Below are positions 9,279 through 19,562 of a DNA stretch of 64,000 nt, one piece after another (the stretch's first letter is position 1; every line of letters begins with the position of its first letter). The position numbers were made by a program, and so were the translations under genes. Under the pieces are notes generated by a model, which had not been told where the DNA came from, searched no databases, and saw only the letters and a program-made list of their open reading frames with translations. The stretch comes from Marinobacter szutsaonensis (lineage in GTDB: Bacteria; Pseudomonadota; Gammaproteobacteria; Pseudomonadales; Oleiphilaceae): assembly GCF_039523335.1 (NCBI RefSeq), contig NZ_BAAAFC010000001.1:434001-498000 (forward strand). The letters run 5' to 3'.

Positions 9279-10316
9279 GTGATTGTGCAGAAGGTAAGAC
9301 AAAGTCTAAAGCAGGTTCGCAACAGCCTGTTCGCTGCCACCGCATTACTGAGAATGAAGCTCCAGAGTTCCCCGTCTCTGGTAATCCTCACCTACCATCG
9401 CATCCTGCCAAACCAGTCCCCGCTCCGACAAACTGAACAGCCCGGCATGGTCACCACCCCTGAAGCTCTGGACATGCACATCAGCCTGCTCAAACGGTTC
9501 GGGGCCGAGTTTGTTGCGTTGAACTCCTGGCTGGATGCCCAACGGGAAAAAAAGACATTGCCCCAATTAGCGGTAGCCCTCACCTTTGACGATGGCTGGC
9601 AGGACAATTTCGAATATGCTTTCCCAGTGCTCGAGAAGCATAACGTACCCGCCACTATCTTTTTGGTATCAAGACGCATCAATACAACCTGGAAGTTCTG
9701 GCCGGAACAAGTGCTCGATTTGCTGATCAACCACCCCCAACATCTTGATCATAAGGCACTAAAATGGTTACACCCTTATCTTGGTGACATTTCAGAAACG
9801 ACAAATCATTCATCACCTTATACAATTATGCAGGCCGACTCGGTGATAAACCGGCTCAAGGCACTGGACGATCACACCATTGAGAAGCAACTCGAACAAG
9901 CCCGCAACGCACTCCCGGCGCTAAGCCTACCTCACCCAACTTCCCGGTCGCTGCTCAACAAACAAGAACTGGAAACTATGCTTACAAGCGGCCTGGTCAG
10001 TTTTGGGGCACATACCCGGCATCATTACCGGCTGAATCATGTTCGCAGCGTGTCAGATCTTCAAAACGAAATTGCCGGCAGTCTCAGAGATCTTGAAGAA
10101 CTCGGCCTAAAGCCGGTCAGTATCTTCTGTTACCCGAACGGCGACATCACCGATCAAGGTGAACAACTTGTCGAGGGCCACTTTTCCGCAGCGTGTACCA
10201 CCGAAAGGGGCTGGAACAAAACACCATCAAACCCGTTTGGCCTGCGCCGGTTCAACTTCCATGATGGCAACGGCAGCACCCCACTGAGTTTTTTGGCAAC
10301 CCTTGGGAGGCCGTAA
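9279..10316 (+). CDS. NodB-type polysaccharide deacetylase
   Basis: Carbohydrate esterase family 4 protein expected to remove N-acetyl groups from a glycan. The catalytic TFDDGW motif is near residue 103, LTYHRI precedes it, and FGAHTRHHYRLN provides a histidine-rich metal-binding region. The start is set by the strong AAGGAGG at 9268-9274: GTG 9279 and GTG 9285 are both possible. A longer frame back to 9204 has no comparable ribosome binding site. No signal peptide is evident, as in many polymer-locus NodB proteins. The stop is one base from the next gene's GTG, indicating translational coupling to the family 4 glycosyltransferase. Confidence 0.83.
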   Translation: MIVQKVRQSLKQVRNSLFAATALLRMKLQSSPSLVILTYHRILPNQSPLRQTEQPGMVTTPEALDMHISLLKRFGAEFVALNSWLDAQREKKTLPQLAVALTFDDGWQDNFEYAFPVLEKHNVPATIFLVSRRINTTWKFWPEQVLDLLINHPQHLDHKALKWLHPYLGDISETTNHSSPYTIMQADSVINRLKALDDHTIEKQLEQARNALPALSLPHPTSRSLLNKQELETMLTSGLVSFGAHTRHHYRLNHVRSVSDLQNEIAGSLRDLEELGLKPVSIFCYPNGDITDQGEQLVEGHFSAACTTERGWNKTPSNPFGLRRFNFHDGNGSTPLSFLATLGRP

Positions 10317-10317
10317 A

Positions 10318-11484
10318 GTGGCAACGAGTGGGTCAGACAAAAAGATTGTAGTGACTCATATTGTCTCTGGGGATCTCTGGGCGGGAGCCGAAGCCCAGGT
10401 ATTCCAGCTCCTCTCCGGGCTACAGGCCAATGGTTCGATCAAACCAACGGTAATCGTATTCAACCAAGGAATCCTTTTTGACAAGCTCACCGAATTGGGC
10501 ATAGACGTCACCATTGCAGACGAGTCAGCTCTATCACCCATCGCTCAAATAAAAACAATCCGCGCCCACCTGCTGCAACACTCCACCAACATTCTTCACA
10601 CCCATGGTTTCAAGGAAAATGTACTGGGGACAGTCTCCCAGTACATGAGCGGGGTCAAGCATTCCCTTCAAACGGTACATGGAAGCCCTGAGCATCAGAC
10701 AACCTGGCGCAACCCCAAGCGAAAATTACCCCATCTTCTAAACCATATAGTGGCAAAGTTTTGCCAGGATAAGGTGGTGGCCGTGTCTCAGCATCTAGGA
10801 ACCGTCTTGGAACCCCGCTACCCCAACAAAACTGCCGTCATCCAAAACTTCATAGACACTGACCAAATCCCTTCATCGACGGAAAGAACTAATGACCGAC
10901 AAGAAAAAGATGCCCGTTACAGAATTACCCTCGTCGGACGCTGTGTACCGGTCAAGCGCATCGATCTATTCATTGACACTGTTGCAAAGTTGAGAACGGA
11001 ACATATGCTTGAGGTTGAAGGTAACATCTGTGGGGAGGGGCCACTTCTCGAGGCAATGAAGCAATACGCCAAAGTCAACGGAGTAGCCCAATTCATTCAC
11101 TTCCGGGGATTTGTTGAGGATATGGAACCCGAATGGGCGACGATGGATGCGCTAGTAATGCCTTCCGATCACGAAGGATTGCCCATGACTCTGCTGGAAG
11201 CATTGCTGCGAAAAATACCCGTGGTTGCCCATAATGTGGGCGGAATACCGGAGGTGCTGGACCAGGGCAACAGCGGCGTGCTTGTGGACACCCACAATGC
11301 AACCGGCTACGCCGAAAAGCTTGCACAACTCCTAAAGCAGCCAGAAATCGCTAGAAGACTCACTGCAAATGGAAAGACTCACCTCATAAAAAAGTTCAGT
11401 AAGCGTGAGAATGTGAAAAAGTATGAAGCGCTCTACCGAGAAGTCATGACGCCCAAAAAGTCATATCGAGCGCAAAGTCTATAG
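10318..11484 (+). CDS. Glycosyltransferase family 4 (GT-B fold)
   Basis: A 388-residue retaining glycosyltransferase. An N-terminal GWAGAEAQ-like segment (DLWAGAEAQVFQLL) and a C-terminal half with the EHEGLPMTLLEALL motif of the E-x7-E type are typical for donor binding. GTG 10318 is chosen because GGGAGG lies at 10305-10310, seven bases upstream and inside the end of the preceding deacetylase gene; a TTG at 10303 would overlap that site. It is expected to add one sugar to the lipid-linked repeat unit on the cytoplasmic side of the inner membrane. The sugar specificity cannot be read from sequence. Confidence 0.87.
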   Translation: MATSGSDKKIVVTHIVSGDLWAGAEAQVFQLLSGLQANGSIKPTVIVFNQGILFDKLTELGIDVTIADESALSPIAQIKTIRAHLLQHSTNILHTHGFKENVLGTVSQYMSGVKHSLQTVHGSPEHQTTWRNPKRKLPHLLNHIVAKFCQDKVVAVSQHLGTVLEPRYPNKTAVIQNFIDTDQIPSSTERTNDRQEKDARYRITLVGRCVPVKRIDLFIDTVAKLRTEHMLEVEGNICGEGPLLEAMKQYAKVNGVAQFIHFRGFVEDMEPEWATMDALVMPSDHEGLPMTLLEALLRKIPVVAHNVGGIPEVLDQGNSGVLVDTHNATGYAEKLAQLLKQPEIARRLTANGKTHLIKKFSKRENVKKYEALYREVMTPKKSYRAQSL

Positions 11485-11549
11485 TCATCTGATCCCACGC
11501 TCTTCCATGTGATCAGCAAGTCGCAGGCATATTTTTTTAGAGTTAAATC

Positions 11550-13358
11550 ATGTATATATTAAGCGTCATAAAAAATATCTTAGCCGTACTTGATGAACAT
11601 ACCAAAAGAAAATATATCGGCCTGCAGTTCATCTTTTTTGTCGCCGCTTTTTTTCAGGTCGTAGGAATTGCGAGCATCGGGCCGTTCATTTCGATACTTG
11701 CCAATCCCGATAGCATCCACTCCAATCCAATTCTTTCTTATACCTACCAAACGCTAGGATTCACAACTAACCTGCACTTCATTATGGCGGCAGCTGCGGC
11801 CTCTTTGTTGTTGATTCTGTTATCAAACGGGGTAGCAGGTTTGACCATGTGGTTAACCATCAAATTCTCAATTTACCTAGGAAGTAGGTTACAACAGAAG
11901 GTCTATCGAAAATATCTTTTCGACGATTATTTATTCCATAAAACAGAAAACTACAATAAAAAAATAGCAATGGTGGCTCACCAAATACCTCGATTTGTCT
12001 ACATGCTTTTTCAACCCTTCCTTTTACTAACCAGCCAACTATTTATAGCTTTTTTGATAATGTTTGGCTTGATTGTCCTAGACCCCATTCTTGCTATTGT
12101 TGCGGGTGGATTAATCGGTGGTTCGTACTTAATCACTTATGTTTTTCTACGCAACAAACTCGCACGTCATGGTGCAGTAGTGTCCGAAAAAAATGACAGG
12201 GTCCAAAGTATATTATCGGAATCATTTATCGGAATAAAAGACGTAAAATTAGACTCGATGGAAAAAAAGTATATTGAGGAATTTAACGCTGTGAATGTAA
12301 GAGGACTAAACTCCGAAGCATTCATAGCACTCTCGGGAGACCTGCCTAAATTCATAATTGAATCGATCTCATTCGCCGCTATTCTAATATTGGCTCTTGT
12401 GCTACTTACAACGCAGAACGATATCCGATCAGTCGTACCCATCCTTAGTATTTATGCGTTAGCGGGTTACAAGTTACTTCCTACAATGCAACAAATTTAT
12501 AGATCTATCTCCCACCTCAGCGGCCATGGATCTGTTGCAAAAGTAATACGTGAGCACTTGAATTCAATTAATGAAATGTCAACAGATTCATCCACATCAT
12601 TGCAACCCATGGATATTCAGAGCGTTGAACTATCCTCTGCAAACTTTTCTTACGATGCGGATAGCACACCAGCTATAAATAATGTATCTCTGCACCTAAA
12701 AAAAGGAGAGATATACTCGCTAGTCGGGCCTTCCGGATCTGGTAAGTCTACGCTTTCTGATATCGTCCTCGGTTTATTAAACCTGAGCTCAGGTAAGCTC
12801 TCCGTAAACGGCGAGGAATTAACACAGAAAACCTTACCCTCTTTCAGACAAAAGCTAGGTTATGTCGCTCAGGATATATTTATCCTTGATGACAACGTAG
12901 TAAACAACGTTGCGTTTGGTCTTCCTGAAAGTAAAATCGACGTTGAAAGGGTGAAAATGGCCCTAGGGCTCGCCAACGCTGAAGAGTTTGTTGAAAACTT
13001 GCCAAACGGTATCTACTCCAGTCTTGGACAAGATGGCAAGCTCCTGAGCGGAGGGCAACGCCAACGGATTGGTATCGCAAGAGCCCTTTACAAGAAGACT
13101 GATCTACTAGTACTTGACGAGCCTACCAGTGCACTAGACATTGAGTCAGAGTATAAGTTGATGCAAACCCTGAATTCATTAAAAAAAGACCTGATTATTT
13201 TGATAATTTCCCACCGACCGGCCTCGATTAAAATGTCTGATAAAATCATTCTCATGGCTGAAGGCTGTGTAAAAGGCATGGACACCTATGAGGATCTATG
13301 TTTAAAAAATGAAGATTTCAAAATTATGATGTCACATTCAGTTGAGGCGCCGGACTAA
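11550..13358 (+). CDS. ABC transporter, fused permease and ATPase (glycan flippase type)
   Basis: A 602-residue half-transporter with about six N-terminal membrane segments (residues 15-320) and a C-terminal ATPase. Walker A GPSGSGKST is near residue 392, the LSGGQRQR signature near 500 and Walker B LLVLDEPTSALD near 515. It resembles PglK/MsbA-type exporters that move lipid-linked oligosaccharides across the inner membrane. No Wzx flippase is seen in the window, so this may be the flippase for the repeat unit. The DNA is clearly AT-rich with many ATA/TTA codons, unlike the right half of the window, which suggests acquisition by transfer. Confidence 0.88.
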   Translation: MYILSVIKNILAVLDEHTKRKYIGLQFIFFVAAFFQVVGIASIGPFISILANPDSIHSNPILSYTYQTLGFTTNLHFIMAAAAASLLLILLSNGVAGLTMWLTIKFSIYLGSRLQQKVYRKYLFDDYLFHKTENYNKKIAMVAHQIPRFVYMLFQPFLLLTSQLFIAFLIMFGLIVLDPILAIVAGGLIGGSYLITYVFLRNKLARHGAVVSEKNDRVQSILSESFIGIKDVKLDSMEKKYIEEFNAVNVRGLNSEAFIALSGDLPKFIIESISFAAILILALVLLTTQNDIRSVVPILSIYALAGYKLLPTMQQIYRSISHLSGHGSVAKVIREHLNSINEMSTDSSTSLQPMDIQSVELSSANFSYDADSTPAINNVSLHLKKGEIYSLVGPSGSGKSTLSDIVLGLLNLSSGKLSVNGEELTQKTLPSFRQKLGYVAQDIFILDDNVVNNVAFGLPESKIDVERVKMALGLANAEEFVENLPNGIYSSLGQDGKLLSGGQRQRIGIARALYKKTDLLVLDEPTSALDIESEYKLMQTLNSLKKDLIILIISHRPASIKMSDKIILMAEGCVKGMDTYEDLCLKNEDFKIMMSHSVEAPD

Positions 13359-13440
13359 TCAACGCCTTTAAGATTATTTAATGCATAACAGCAGCAAAAT
13401 CATAAAAATATTTATGACATCACCAGGGTGTAAAATATAA

Positions 13441-14421
13441 ATGGGCACTCTCGATCCTAACTTTTTCAGCTCTCAAAAAGGTTTAATTAGTGTCATTATG
13501 CCATGTTATAACTATGGCCGATTTCTCCACGACTCAATTACGAGCGTCATTAATCAAAGCTACAAAAATTGGGAACTTATAATAGTAGATGACGGCTCTG
13601 AAGATGATTCTTTAGAAATAGCTAAATCTTTTACGGACTCGAGAATTAAAGTTTTTACGCAACCGAACAAAGGAGTATCAGCCGCGCGAAATTTAGGTTT
13701 ACAGCATGCAGAGGGAGAATTTATCGCATTCATAGATGCTGACGACTTATGGGAAATTAAAAAATTAGAGTTGCAACACCAGTCTCTTCTTTTAGATAGA
13801 GAATGTTCAATTTCATTCTGTAATTTTGGCCGATTTTCAAATAACAACACTCAAAGCTTTGGGTATTTCTCCGACTTCTTTAGAAATAGAAAAGCCAAAA
13901 TATCAAAAAAAACCATATTTCATTATTATAAGGGAAACACATTCCAGGAATTAACAAAGACTTCAGAGATGCCATGGTACCCAACTGCTGTTATGATTAG
14001 GTCCTCGATCATCAAAAATCATATTTTTAACGAAACTTTGAGTATTGGAGAAGACATAGCTTTTTTCCTACCGCTATGGATCAGTTTTGAGGCTGTATAT
14101 GTTGTGCTACCACTAGCTAGACTACGCGTTCACGATAGCAACGCCAGCCACTATGCTGGATCTCACAACAAGCTACTTTATAAATTATTCTCTAGTATTA
14201 CTTTAGAATCATTACCTGCCTCCAAAATAAAACATGTTGAAAGCAAAAGAATCGATTTTCTTATGCTCATCGGCTATGGCTATAAAATAAAGGGAGAATA
14301 TATAAAATCAATGGCATATTATAAAAAGGCTCTCTCATTGCACAATGGGCCAAAGCCTTTATACAACTACGTTGTGTCATGCATCAAAAACAACATGAAA
14401 AATTTAAAGATTAAAACTTAA
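13441..14421 (+). CDS. Glycosyltransferase family 2
   Basis: A 326-residue GT-A enzyme. SVIMPCYNYGRFLHDSI, IIVDDGSEDDSLEIA and IDADDLWE are the standard family 2 landmarks, the last holding the metal-binding DxD. A C-terminal part beyond residue 230 has no clear domain but ends in a helix-rich lysine-rich tail. The gene is very AT-rich, like the ABC transporter gene 83 bp upstream on the same strand, and both were probably acquired together. It likely adds one sugar of the repeat unit. Confidence 0.87.
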   Translation: MGTLDPNFFSSQKGLISVIMPCYNYGRFLHDSITSVINQSYKNWELIIVDDGSEDDSLEIAKSFTDSRIKVFTQPNKGVSAARNLGLQHAEGEFIAFIDADDLWEIKKLELQHQSLLLDRECSISFCNFGRFSNNNTQSFGYFSDFFRNRKAKISKKTIFHYYKGNTFQELTKTSEMPWYPTAVMIRSSIIKNHIFNETLSIGEDIAFFLPLWISFEAVYVVLPLARLRVHDSNASHYAGSHNKLLYKLFSSITLESLPASKIKHVESKRIDFLMLIGYGYKIKGEYIKSMAYYKKALSLHNGPKPLYNYVVSCIKNNMKNLKIKT

Positions 14422-14606
14422 CACTCCTAATCTAATCTCTTACCGAAAATAACCAAGCAAAATAAAAAATACACAGCAAACCATGAAATCATTTCCTTAT
14501 GATAGAGTTTGACTTAACTGACTTCCAGCAATTGCAAGAAAGTTCAGAAAGAACCATTACTTAACCTTTCGATAAGCTTTTAAATCCTCCTATTCGTTCA
14601 GATAGT

Positions 14607-14662
14607 GAAGATTTTCCACGCGGGCGAATTTACAACCGCGACTAACTGGATCTTCGGGTTTT
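14607..14662 (+). terminator. Possible intrinsic terminator in convergent spacer
   Basis: Nested inverted repeats GAAGAT/ATCTTC (14607-14612 and 14650-14655) and CGCGG/CCGCG (14619-14623 and 14636-14640) are followed by GGGTTTT. It is between two converging genes, where a terminator is expected, but the stem is interrupted. Confidence 0.3.
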
Positions 14663-14701
14663 AAAACTTAACGGTTTCAGAGATATCAGCAAACATGCCA
14701 C

Positions 14702-15820
14702 TTACCTGGAATTATTTCGCCCTTCGTCAGTCGACGCTGTCGATACCATTCCCTCCGACTTTGTAAAACTGACGAGTATACGCTGCAAGTCATGAACATA
14801 TTTTTCTACATTGTACTCATCACAAAGCTTTTTATGTGCATTATCAATTAGTTTCCGTTGAAGCTTTTTTGAACGCATGAGAATTTCGATGGCATTAACC
14901 ATATCGGAAGTACATTTCGCTTTTACAAATGTAATCTCTTCGCCTTCAGTGAAATATTCAGCGAGAACAGGAGTACGCGTAGCAATGACTGGCTTTCCTA
15001 CTGCCATAGCTTCCATCACCGCCCTGATACCTGAAGGGTAGGTCAATTCACCAATGAGAGGTACAATCGATGCTACTGATTGTTGGTATAGATCCATCAA
15101 CTCAGAGTAGTTCAAGCGTTGTTTAACATGAACGTTTGCAATATTACTCACTGATACTGGTAAAAGATAAGGCAGTGTAACCAAATATAGAGATATATCC
15201 TTATCCCTAACGGCCTCGGCTAAAGTTTCAAAATCCCTACCAAGATCACGTCCAATCGCAATTACCTTGTTGCTATCCTCAACATGCTTTTCAACCGCTC
15301 CTTGGTAGAACTCAGCATCGATACTATACCTTAACACACTGAACTTACTTTGAGGCACACCATACTTGATAGACCAGGATTCTGCCTGTGTTCTGGAAAA
15401 GCAGATAACTCTATCTGCTAATAACAAATTCAACTTTATCAAAACATTTCTGATCGCTCTTTTAGGGAAAGAAAACATAGCGTCCAAGTAAACCAGCTTT
15501 TTACCCATTAACTTTGCGCACAAGCTTAGGGAAAGTGAAAAATCATCTTTGATCACAATCACATCGGCTGGAAGCCAATCCCGGAACATTCCTAGACTTG
15601 GTAACGTAATGAATCTCTTAATTTTCCTCCTTAACTTAGCAAAGGGCCCTTTCCATCGGGCATCCGAAATTGTCACATCCCATCCATTTTCGAGTAACTG
15701 ATAATAGCCATTGAGTATTTCTTTCGGAATATTTCCTTGTTCTAATTCATGAACGGTTGGCTCAGCGATATCGGGAAACATGAAGACAAATTTACAGTTC
15801 GGCACTTTAGTATTGTTCAT
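14702..15820 (-). CDS. Glycosyltransferase family 4
   Basis: A 372-residue GT-B-type enzyme. The N-terminal half has an acceptor-domain layout, and the C-terminal half carries YPSGIRAVMEAMAVGKPVIA, the family 4 donor-binding region with a shortened E-x-E pattern. It follows the gene at 15850-17025 by 29 bp on the same strand, so the pair is probably co-transcribed. It is converging with the rightward group that ends at 14421. It likely takes part in assembly of the repeat unit; donor sugar unknown. Confidence 0.83.
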   Translation of the reverse strand: MNNTKVPNCKFVFMFPDIAEPTVHELEQGNIPKEILNGYYQLLENGWDVTISDARWKGPFAKLRRKIKRFITLPSLGMFRDWLPADVIVIKDDFSLSLSLCAKLMGKKLVYLDAMFSFPKRAIRNVLIKLNLLLADRVICFSRTQAESWSIKYGVPQSKFSVLRYSIDAEFYQGAVEKHVEDSNKVIAIGRDLGRDFETLAEAVRDKDISLYLVTLPYLLPVSVSNIANVHVKQRLNYSELMDLYQQSVASIVPLIGELTYPSGIRAVMEAMAVGKPVIATRTPVLAEYFTEGEEITFVKAKCTSDMVNAIEILMRSKKLQRKLIDNAHKKLCDEYNVEKYVHDLQRILVSFTKSEGMVSTASTDEGRNNSR

Positions 15821-15849
15821 AAACCGTCCTTTGATAAATTAATTTCTAA

Positions 15850-17025
15850 CTATCGCAATAATTTTATATATCCTGGTTTTTCTTCCGCAATAACCGTTGA
15901 TAACGCATTTCGAAAGCGAGCCAACATCGACTGGGTAGAAAATTCGCGCTTTACCTTATCTTGGCCGGATTGCCCAAGTGCATTACGATAGGAAGAGGAG
16001 TTTATTAGCGCCAAAAGAGCATGGACGGCGCTTGCCTCTTTGCCTTCTTCGTAAATAAGTGAATCATGATCATTCTCGAGGATTGAGCTTACAGAAGGGT
16101 TGCTCGAAGCGACTACTGGCAGCCCTGCTCTCATATACTCCAATATCGCAAGTGACATAGCCTCTCCTTTTGAAGGGTGAAACGCGATGTCGAAGTTCTC
16201 GAGCTTTTTGGCAACATCATTAACCAGACCGTGAAAAACTACGTAAGACTCAATCTCTAACACCGCCGTCAGCGCCTTAAAGACCGCAAGGTCCGGCCCA
16301 TCTCCAAACAATTCATACCGGATATTCCGACACCCATAATCATGGACCAACAACCGGATTACCCGAAGCGCGAAATCGATACCTTTATAATAAGATGCTC
16401 TTCCAACCGTCACGACCCTAATAACTTCGTCGGGCTCCCTTCTAATCGGTTTCGAATTCAAAATTTCGATCCCGTTTGTTATGCAATACACTTTAGAGCG
16501 TGGAATACAATTGACCTCAATCAGACGTTTATTGACGTACGGGCTAACCGCAAAACACGCGGTGCATGAGAACAAGGGTAATCTGTTAAGAATTAGCTTG
16601 AACACCTTCTTAACCATTCCCGGAGGCGTACGTACGCCTGGTGTGTGGTCGTGGACAATGATTTCCTTAACACCGCAAAGCCTGTAAATAAAAAACCTAA
16701 ATGAATTTGTTTCCTGATCTGTTAGATAGATCGTCCTGATCGAATTTTTCCGAAGGTAACTCGCTTGGCGCATTACAGAGCGGAGCGACCTAGAAGTAAA
16801 ATCCTGCTTTTCAACAATGCAATTATGTTGAGTCAAACATCTAGGAATTTCGGAAACTGTCGGGAAAACAACGTAGGTTTGGTAATTTTTAGCTGCAAAA
16901 AAAACTGATAGCTCACACCAAAAAAGCTCCATCAACCTCCACGCATATCCAGTATTGGAATCGAAATTCCCTACTGCCAATACACCTACTTTACGCAACG
17001 AGTTTTCCCTTCTGCGACTTGACAC
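15850..17025 (-). CDS. Glycosyltransferase family 4
   Basis: A 391-residue GT-B enzyme. GVLAVGNFDSNTGYAWR opens the N-terminal fold, VVTVGRASYYKGIDFALR marks the start of the donor domain, and HPSKGEAMSLAILEYMRAGLPV is the family 4 E-x7-E region with spacing as in active members. It leads the leftward pair with the glycosyltransferase at 14702. Upstream there is a 1.2-kb stretch without a supportable gene, which may hold its promoter. Confidence 0.85.
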   Translation of the reverse strand: MSSRRRENSLRKVGVLAVGNFDSNTGYAWRLMELFWCELSVFFAAKNYQTYVVFPTVSEIPRCLTQHNCIVEKQDFTSRSLRSVMRQASYLRKNSIRTIYLTDQETNSFRFFIYRLCGVKEIIVHDHTPGVRTPPGMVKKVFKLILNRLPLFSCTACFAVSPYVNKRLIEVNCIPRSKVYCITNGIEILNSKPIRREPDEVIRVVTVGRASYYKGIDFALRVIRLLVHDYGCRNIRYELFGDGPDLAVFKALTAVLEIESYVVFHGLVNDVAKKLENFDIAFHPSKGEAMSLAILEYMRAGLPVVASSNPSVSSILENDHDSLIYEEGKEASAVHALLALINSSSYRNALGQSGQDKVKREFSTQSMLARFRNALSTVIAEEKPGYIKLLR

Positions 17026-18233
17026 ATATTCCCTTGTTCAATCTAACTAGCTTTTGTTATCTAGATATAAAAACCGGATCGATTAAAGAGAAGCATTTAT
17101 CCTTTACATAAAACCATATCGATTTCATGGAAGTTAACCTCCCTTTCTTGATCCAACACCTAATTGTGGTATGTAACTACCTATCAACTTTAGCCTATAA
17201 TTTGATTTATACTAATTTTTCTCACTGAACGTTCTGCAAGAGTCCACGTTGGCCGAAAATTCGGCTATTGGATGGATTGCATGCACCCAGAATCCCATAC
17301 TCTCATGCCTGAATGAGCTTTTAAGGCTCATCGAACAACTTTCCCTCAGAACACAGCTCTTTACCAACCTCCAAATCGGAACCTCGATCGCATTTCAATG
17401 TGCACTTCCTGATGTCCACTCCCTCCGCGATTTTCTACCGGACCCTTCAAACCAGTCAGTTCATCAAAAGACTGTAAGGGGCCCGGGAGGCTGCTTTAGC
17501 GCGGACAGTTGTCCACGATGCTGCCCCGGTCATCTCCCGCCAAGATTTCGAGCTTTTTTGATTACAGCAAAAAGTGAGGGACTCTCAGCGCGAGCCGCGC
17601 CATGTCGCAAACTTCCGCCGTCAGTTTTAGCTCTTGATGGCTTTCTAGGGCTTTCGTTTCTCATTCTGAGCGGCTTCATTCCGGTTATCCTGGATACCTG
17701 CGCCCCAAAAAGCCAAGTTCCCAAGAGCCCTGCACTACTGCGATTACAGACTTTTCTCGCAGCTACTGCACTGGATTCAGCTTAGGGTATAGAGTCCGTC
17801 TCAACAAATCAGCAAGTTGGGCATCGGAGGGACTGCGCTTACCAAGTTTTACGATTGCTTGTCACGAGTTGTTCCTGTTTTCGTCATTGCAGCCAACCAC
17901 TATTCAAAAGCCACATCAAATATGTCTTCCTCTTCTGAGCCCAAGGCGAAACTCCAGTTCTGAAGCAACAACCACTTCTTTCGTACTGCGGACTTTCATT
18001 ATTCTGGAAAAGTGTTTTGCTGCTCCAATCCGCGATGTTGCCAACTGGAAAAGTAAGTCAACAGAGGGAAATGCGCCAAGCCCTTAAGGACAAAATAAAA
18101 CTTCGCAACCACGAATTCTTATGTTAATATAAATTCGCCACTAACCCCCTACGCTTACCAAATCCAGCCTATAGTTAATTATCATTTTACAACACTTATA
18201 GTAATCCAAATCGTCGTAAAATCCCTTTTTTAA
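17026..18233. other. 1.2-kb region without a supportable gene
   Basis: The left 150 bases are AT-rich and probably hold the promoter of the leftward glycosyltransferase gene. The 17249-17785 part of the region is open in one + strand frame (178 codons) with shorter open frames either side, but the translation resembles no family I recognise, has a strange cysteine/proline composition and lacks a ribosome binding site. Stop-interrupted frames with even base composition suggest decayed coding DNA, perhaps an old mobile element, but unlike the region near 21 kb I could not match it to a transposase family. Confidence 0.35.
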
Positions 18234-19562
18234 TTATATTTTAGACTTCACGAGTCTCATTTTCCCTGATTTTTCTCTAGGGATCTCTGAAACTAGGTTA
18301 ATTGAGTACTTTATATTTGAGGATAGGTTTTTGGCTAAAGCCTTCAAAAGATTTTCCCGTGAGGCATCCCCCCACCTATTATTAGGAATAATATTTATAG
18401 TTATTTCTTCCAAGCTTTCTTGAACGACCTGGAATTGATTGAAGGTCTTCACATTGGATTGAATGTCCTCGAATATATAAATAATGGCCTCCGGATGGAC
18501 CTTCCTTCCTGTTGGAAGAGTAATGATGTCATAAGCTCGACCATGAATGTTTTCGATTAATGGCAGAGATCTTCCACACGGGCACTGTTTCCCGGAAATT
18601 CTACCGTAATCTCCTACTCTGTAACGAATTAAAGGGCTCGCCTTATTGAAAAAGTCCGTAACAATCAACTCGCCGGATTCGTTACTTCCTGCTTCTACTT
18701 CGACAAATAAATTATCAGCCATTAAATGCATACTTCCACTTTCACACTCATGTGCGATAGAACCCACTTCACCGCACCCATACTCATTGAAAACTGGCAC
18801 ATTAAATGCTCTATATATTTTCAGACGAGAAGACATGGATAATATTTCGGAAGTGGTTATTACGGCGGCAACCGAAGGAAGTGGGGGCAGCTGATTTTTT
18901 TCCATATAATCAGCCATAACCAAAATAACACTTACATAGCCGTATATATATACCGGCTTAAAGCTGACTGCAAACTCATAATATTCTTTTAAAGATATAT
19001 CTGTAATATTAAATGCGGAGATTCTTTTCCGGTTTGCAATCAAATCAATGATATGAGATTTTGTGCTTCCAGACTGAGAATGTGGAATCCCCCAGAATCT
19101 TAATTGAGGGTCACCAATTTTTATTCCCGCCCATTCATACGACCGGGCAGTCGCGCAACGCTCGCGGGCAAGCGCAAAAGGGTTCTTATATAACTTCACC
19201 GGCTCGCCAGTTGACCCACCAGTGGTTTTGCTACTGGAAAAAAAACTATGCCGTTTGACCGAAATATCTTCTATGTTCTCAATAAGGTCTCTCTTATTAA
19301 TGGTTGGGATATTTTTTAAATCGTCTAAGCTTTCGAAACTATGTATATCGAAACCTGCGCCATCATATTTTTTTTTATAAAATGCGCTGTTAGAATAGGC
19401 GTAATTCAATATATTCTTAATTTTCGTAAATTGGTATCCCGCGAGCTCAGATCTTGATATCCATTGACGATCAAGATATGAACGCATAAAAAAGGGAACA
19501 GGCTCACCCTTTAATATTGTAGATGGATAAAATAATAAGTATCTTGATAGCAGATTATTCAC
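18234..19562 (-). CDS. CapK/PaaK-like adenylate-forming enzyme
   Basis: A 442-residue member of the phenylacetate-CoA ligase/CapK branch of the ANL superfamily, common in capsule and O-antigen loci. The SSKTTGGSTGEPVK loop near residue 113 is the phosphate-binding P-loop, NEYGCGEVG near 260 is the adenine region, and ASPLIRYRVGDYG near 312 contains the ribose-binding Asp. The CPCGR segment is also seen in relatives. The function in polysaccharide loci is unproven; activating an acid for decorating a sugar is inference. It begins with GTG overlapping the upstream glycosyltransferase stop by four bases (GTGA), so the two are translationally coupled. Confidence 0.83.
   Translation of the reverse strand: MNNLLSRYLLFYPSTILKGEPVPFFMRSYLDRQWISRSELAGYQFTKIKNILNYAYSNSAFYKKKYDGAGFDIHSFESLDDLKNIPTINKRDLIENIEDISVKRHSFFSSSKTTGGSTGEPVKLYKNPFALARERCATARSYEWAGIKIGDPQLRFWGIPHSQSGSTKSHIIDLIANRKRISAFNITDISLKEYYEFAVSFKPVYIYGYVSVILVMADYMEKNQLPPLPSVAAVITTSEILSMSSRLKIYRAFNVPVFNEYGCGEVGSIAHECESGSMHLMADNLFVEVEAGSNESGELIVTDFFNKASPLIRYRVGDYGRISGKQCPCGRSLPLIENIHGRAYDIITLPTGRKVHPEAIIYIFEDIQSNVKTFNQFQVVQESLEEITINIIPNNRWGDASRENLLKALAKNLSSNIKYSINLVSEIPREKSGKMRLVKSKI

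Noticed and set aside
17249..17785. 178-codon + strand frame
   Set aside because: No ribosome binding site, no known family, odd composition and no neighbours in the same direction; kept only as part of a non-coding region.
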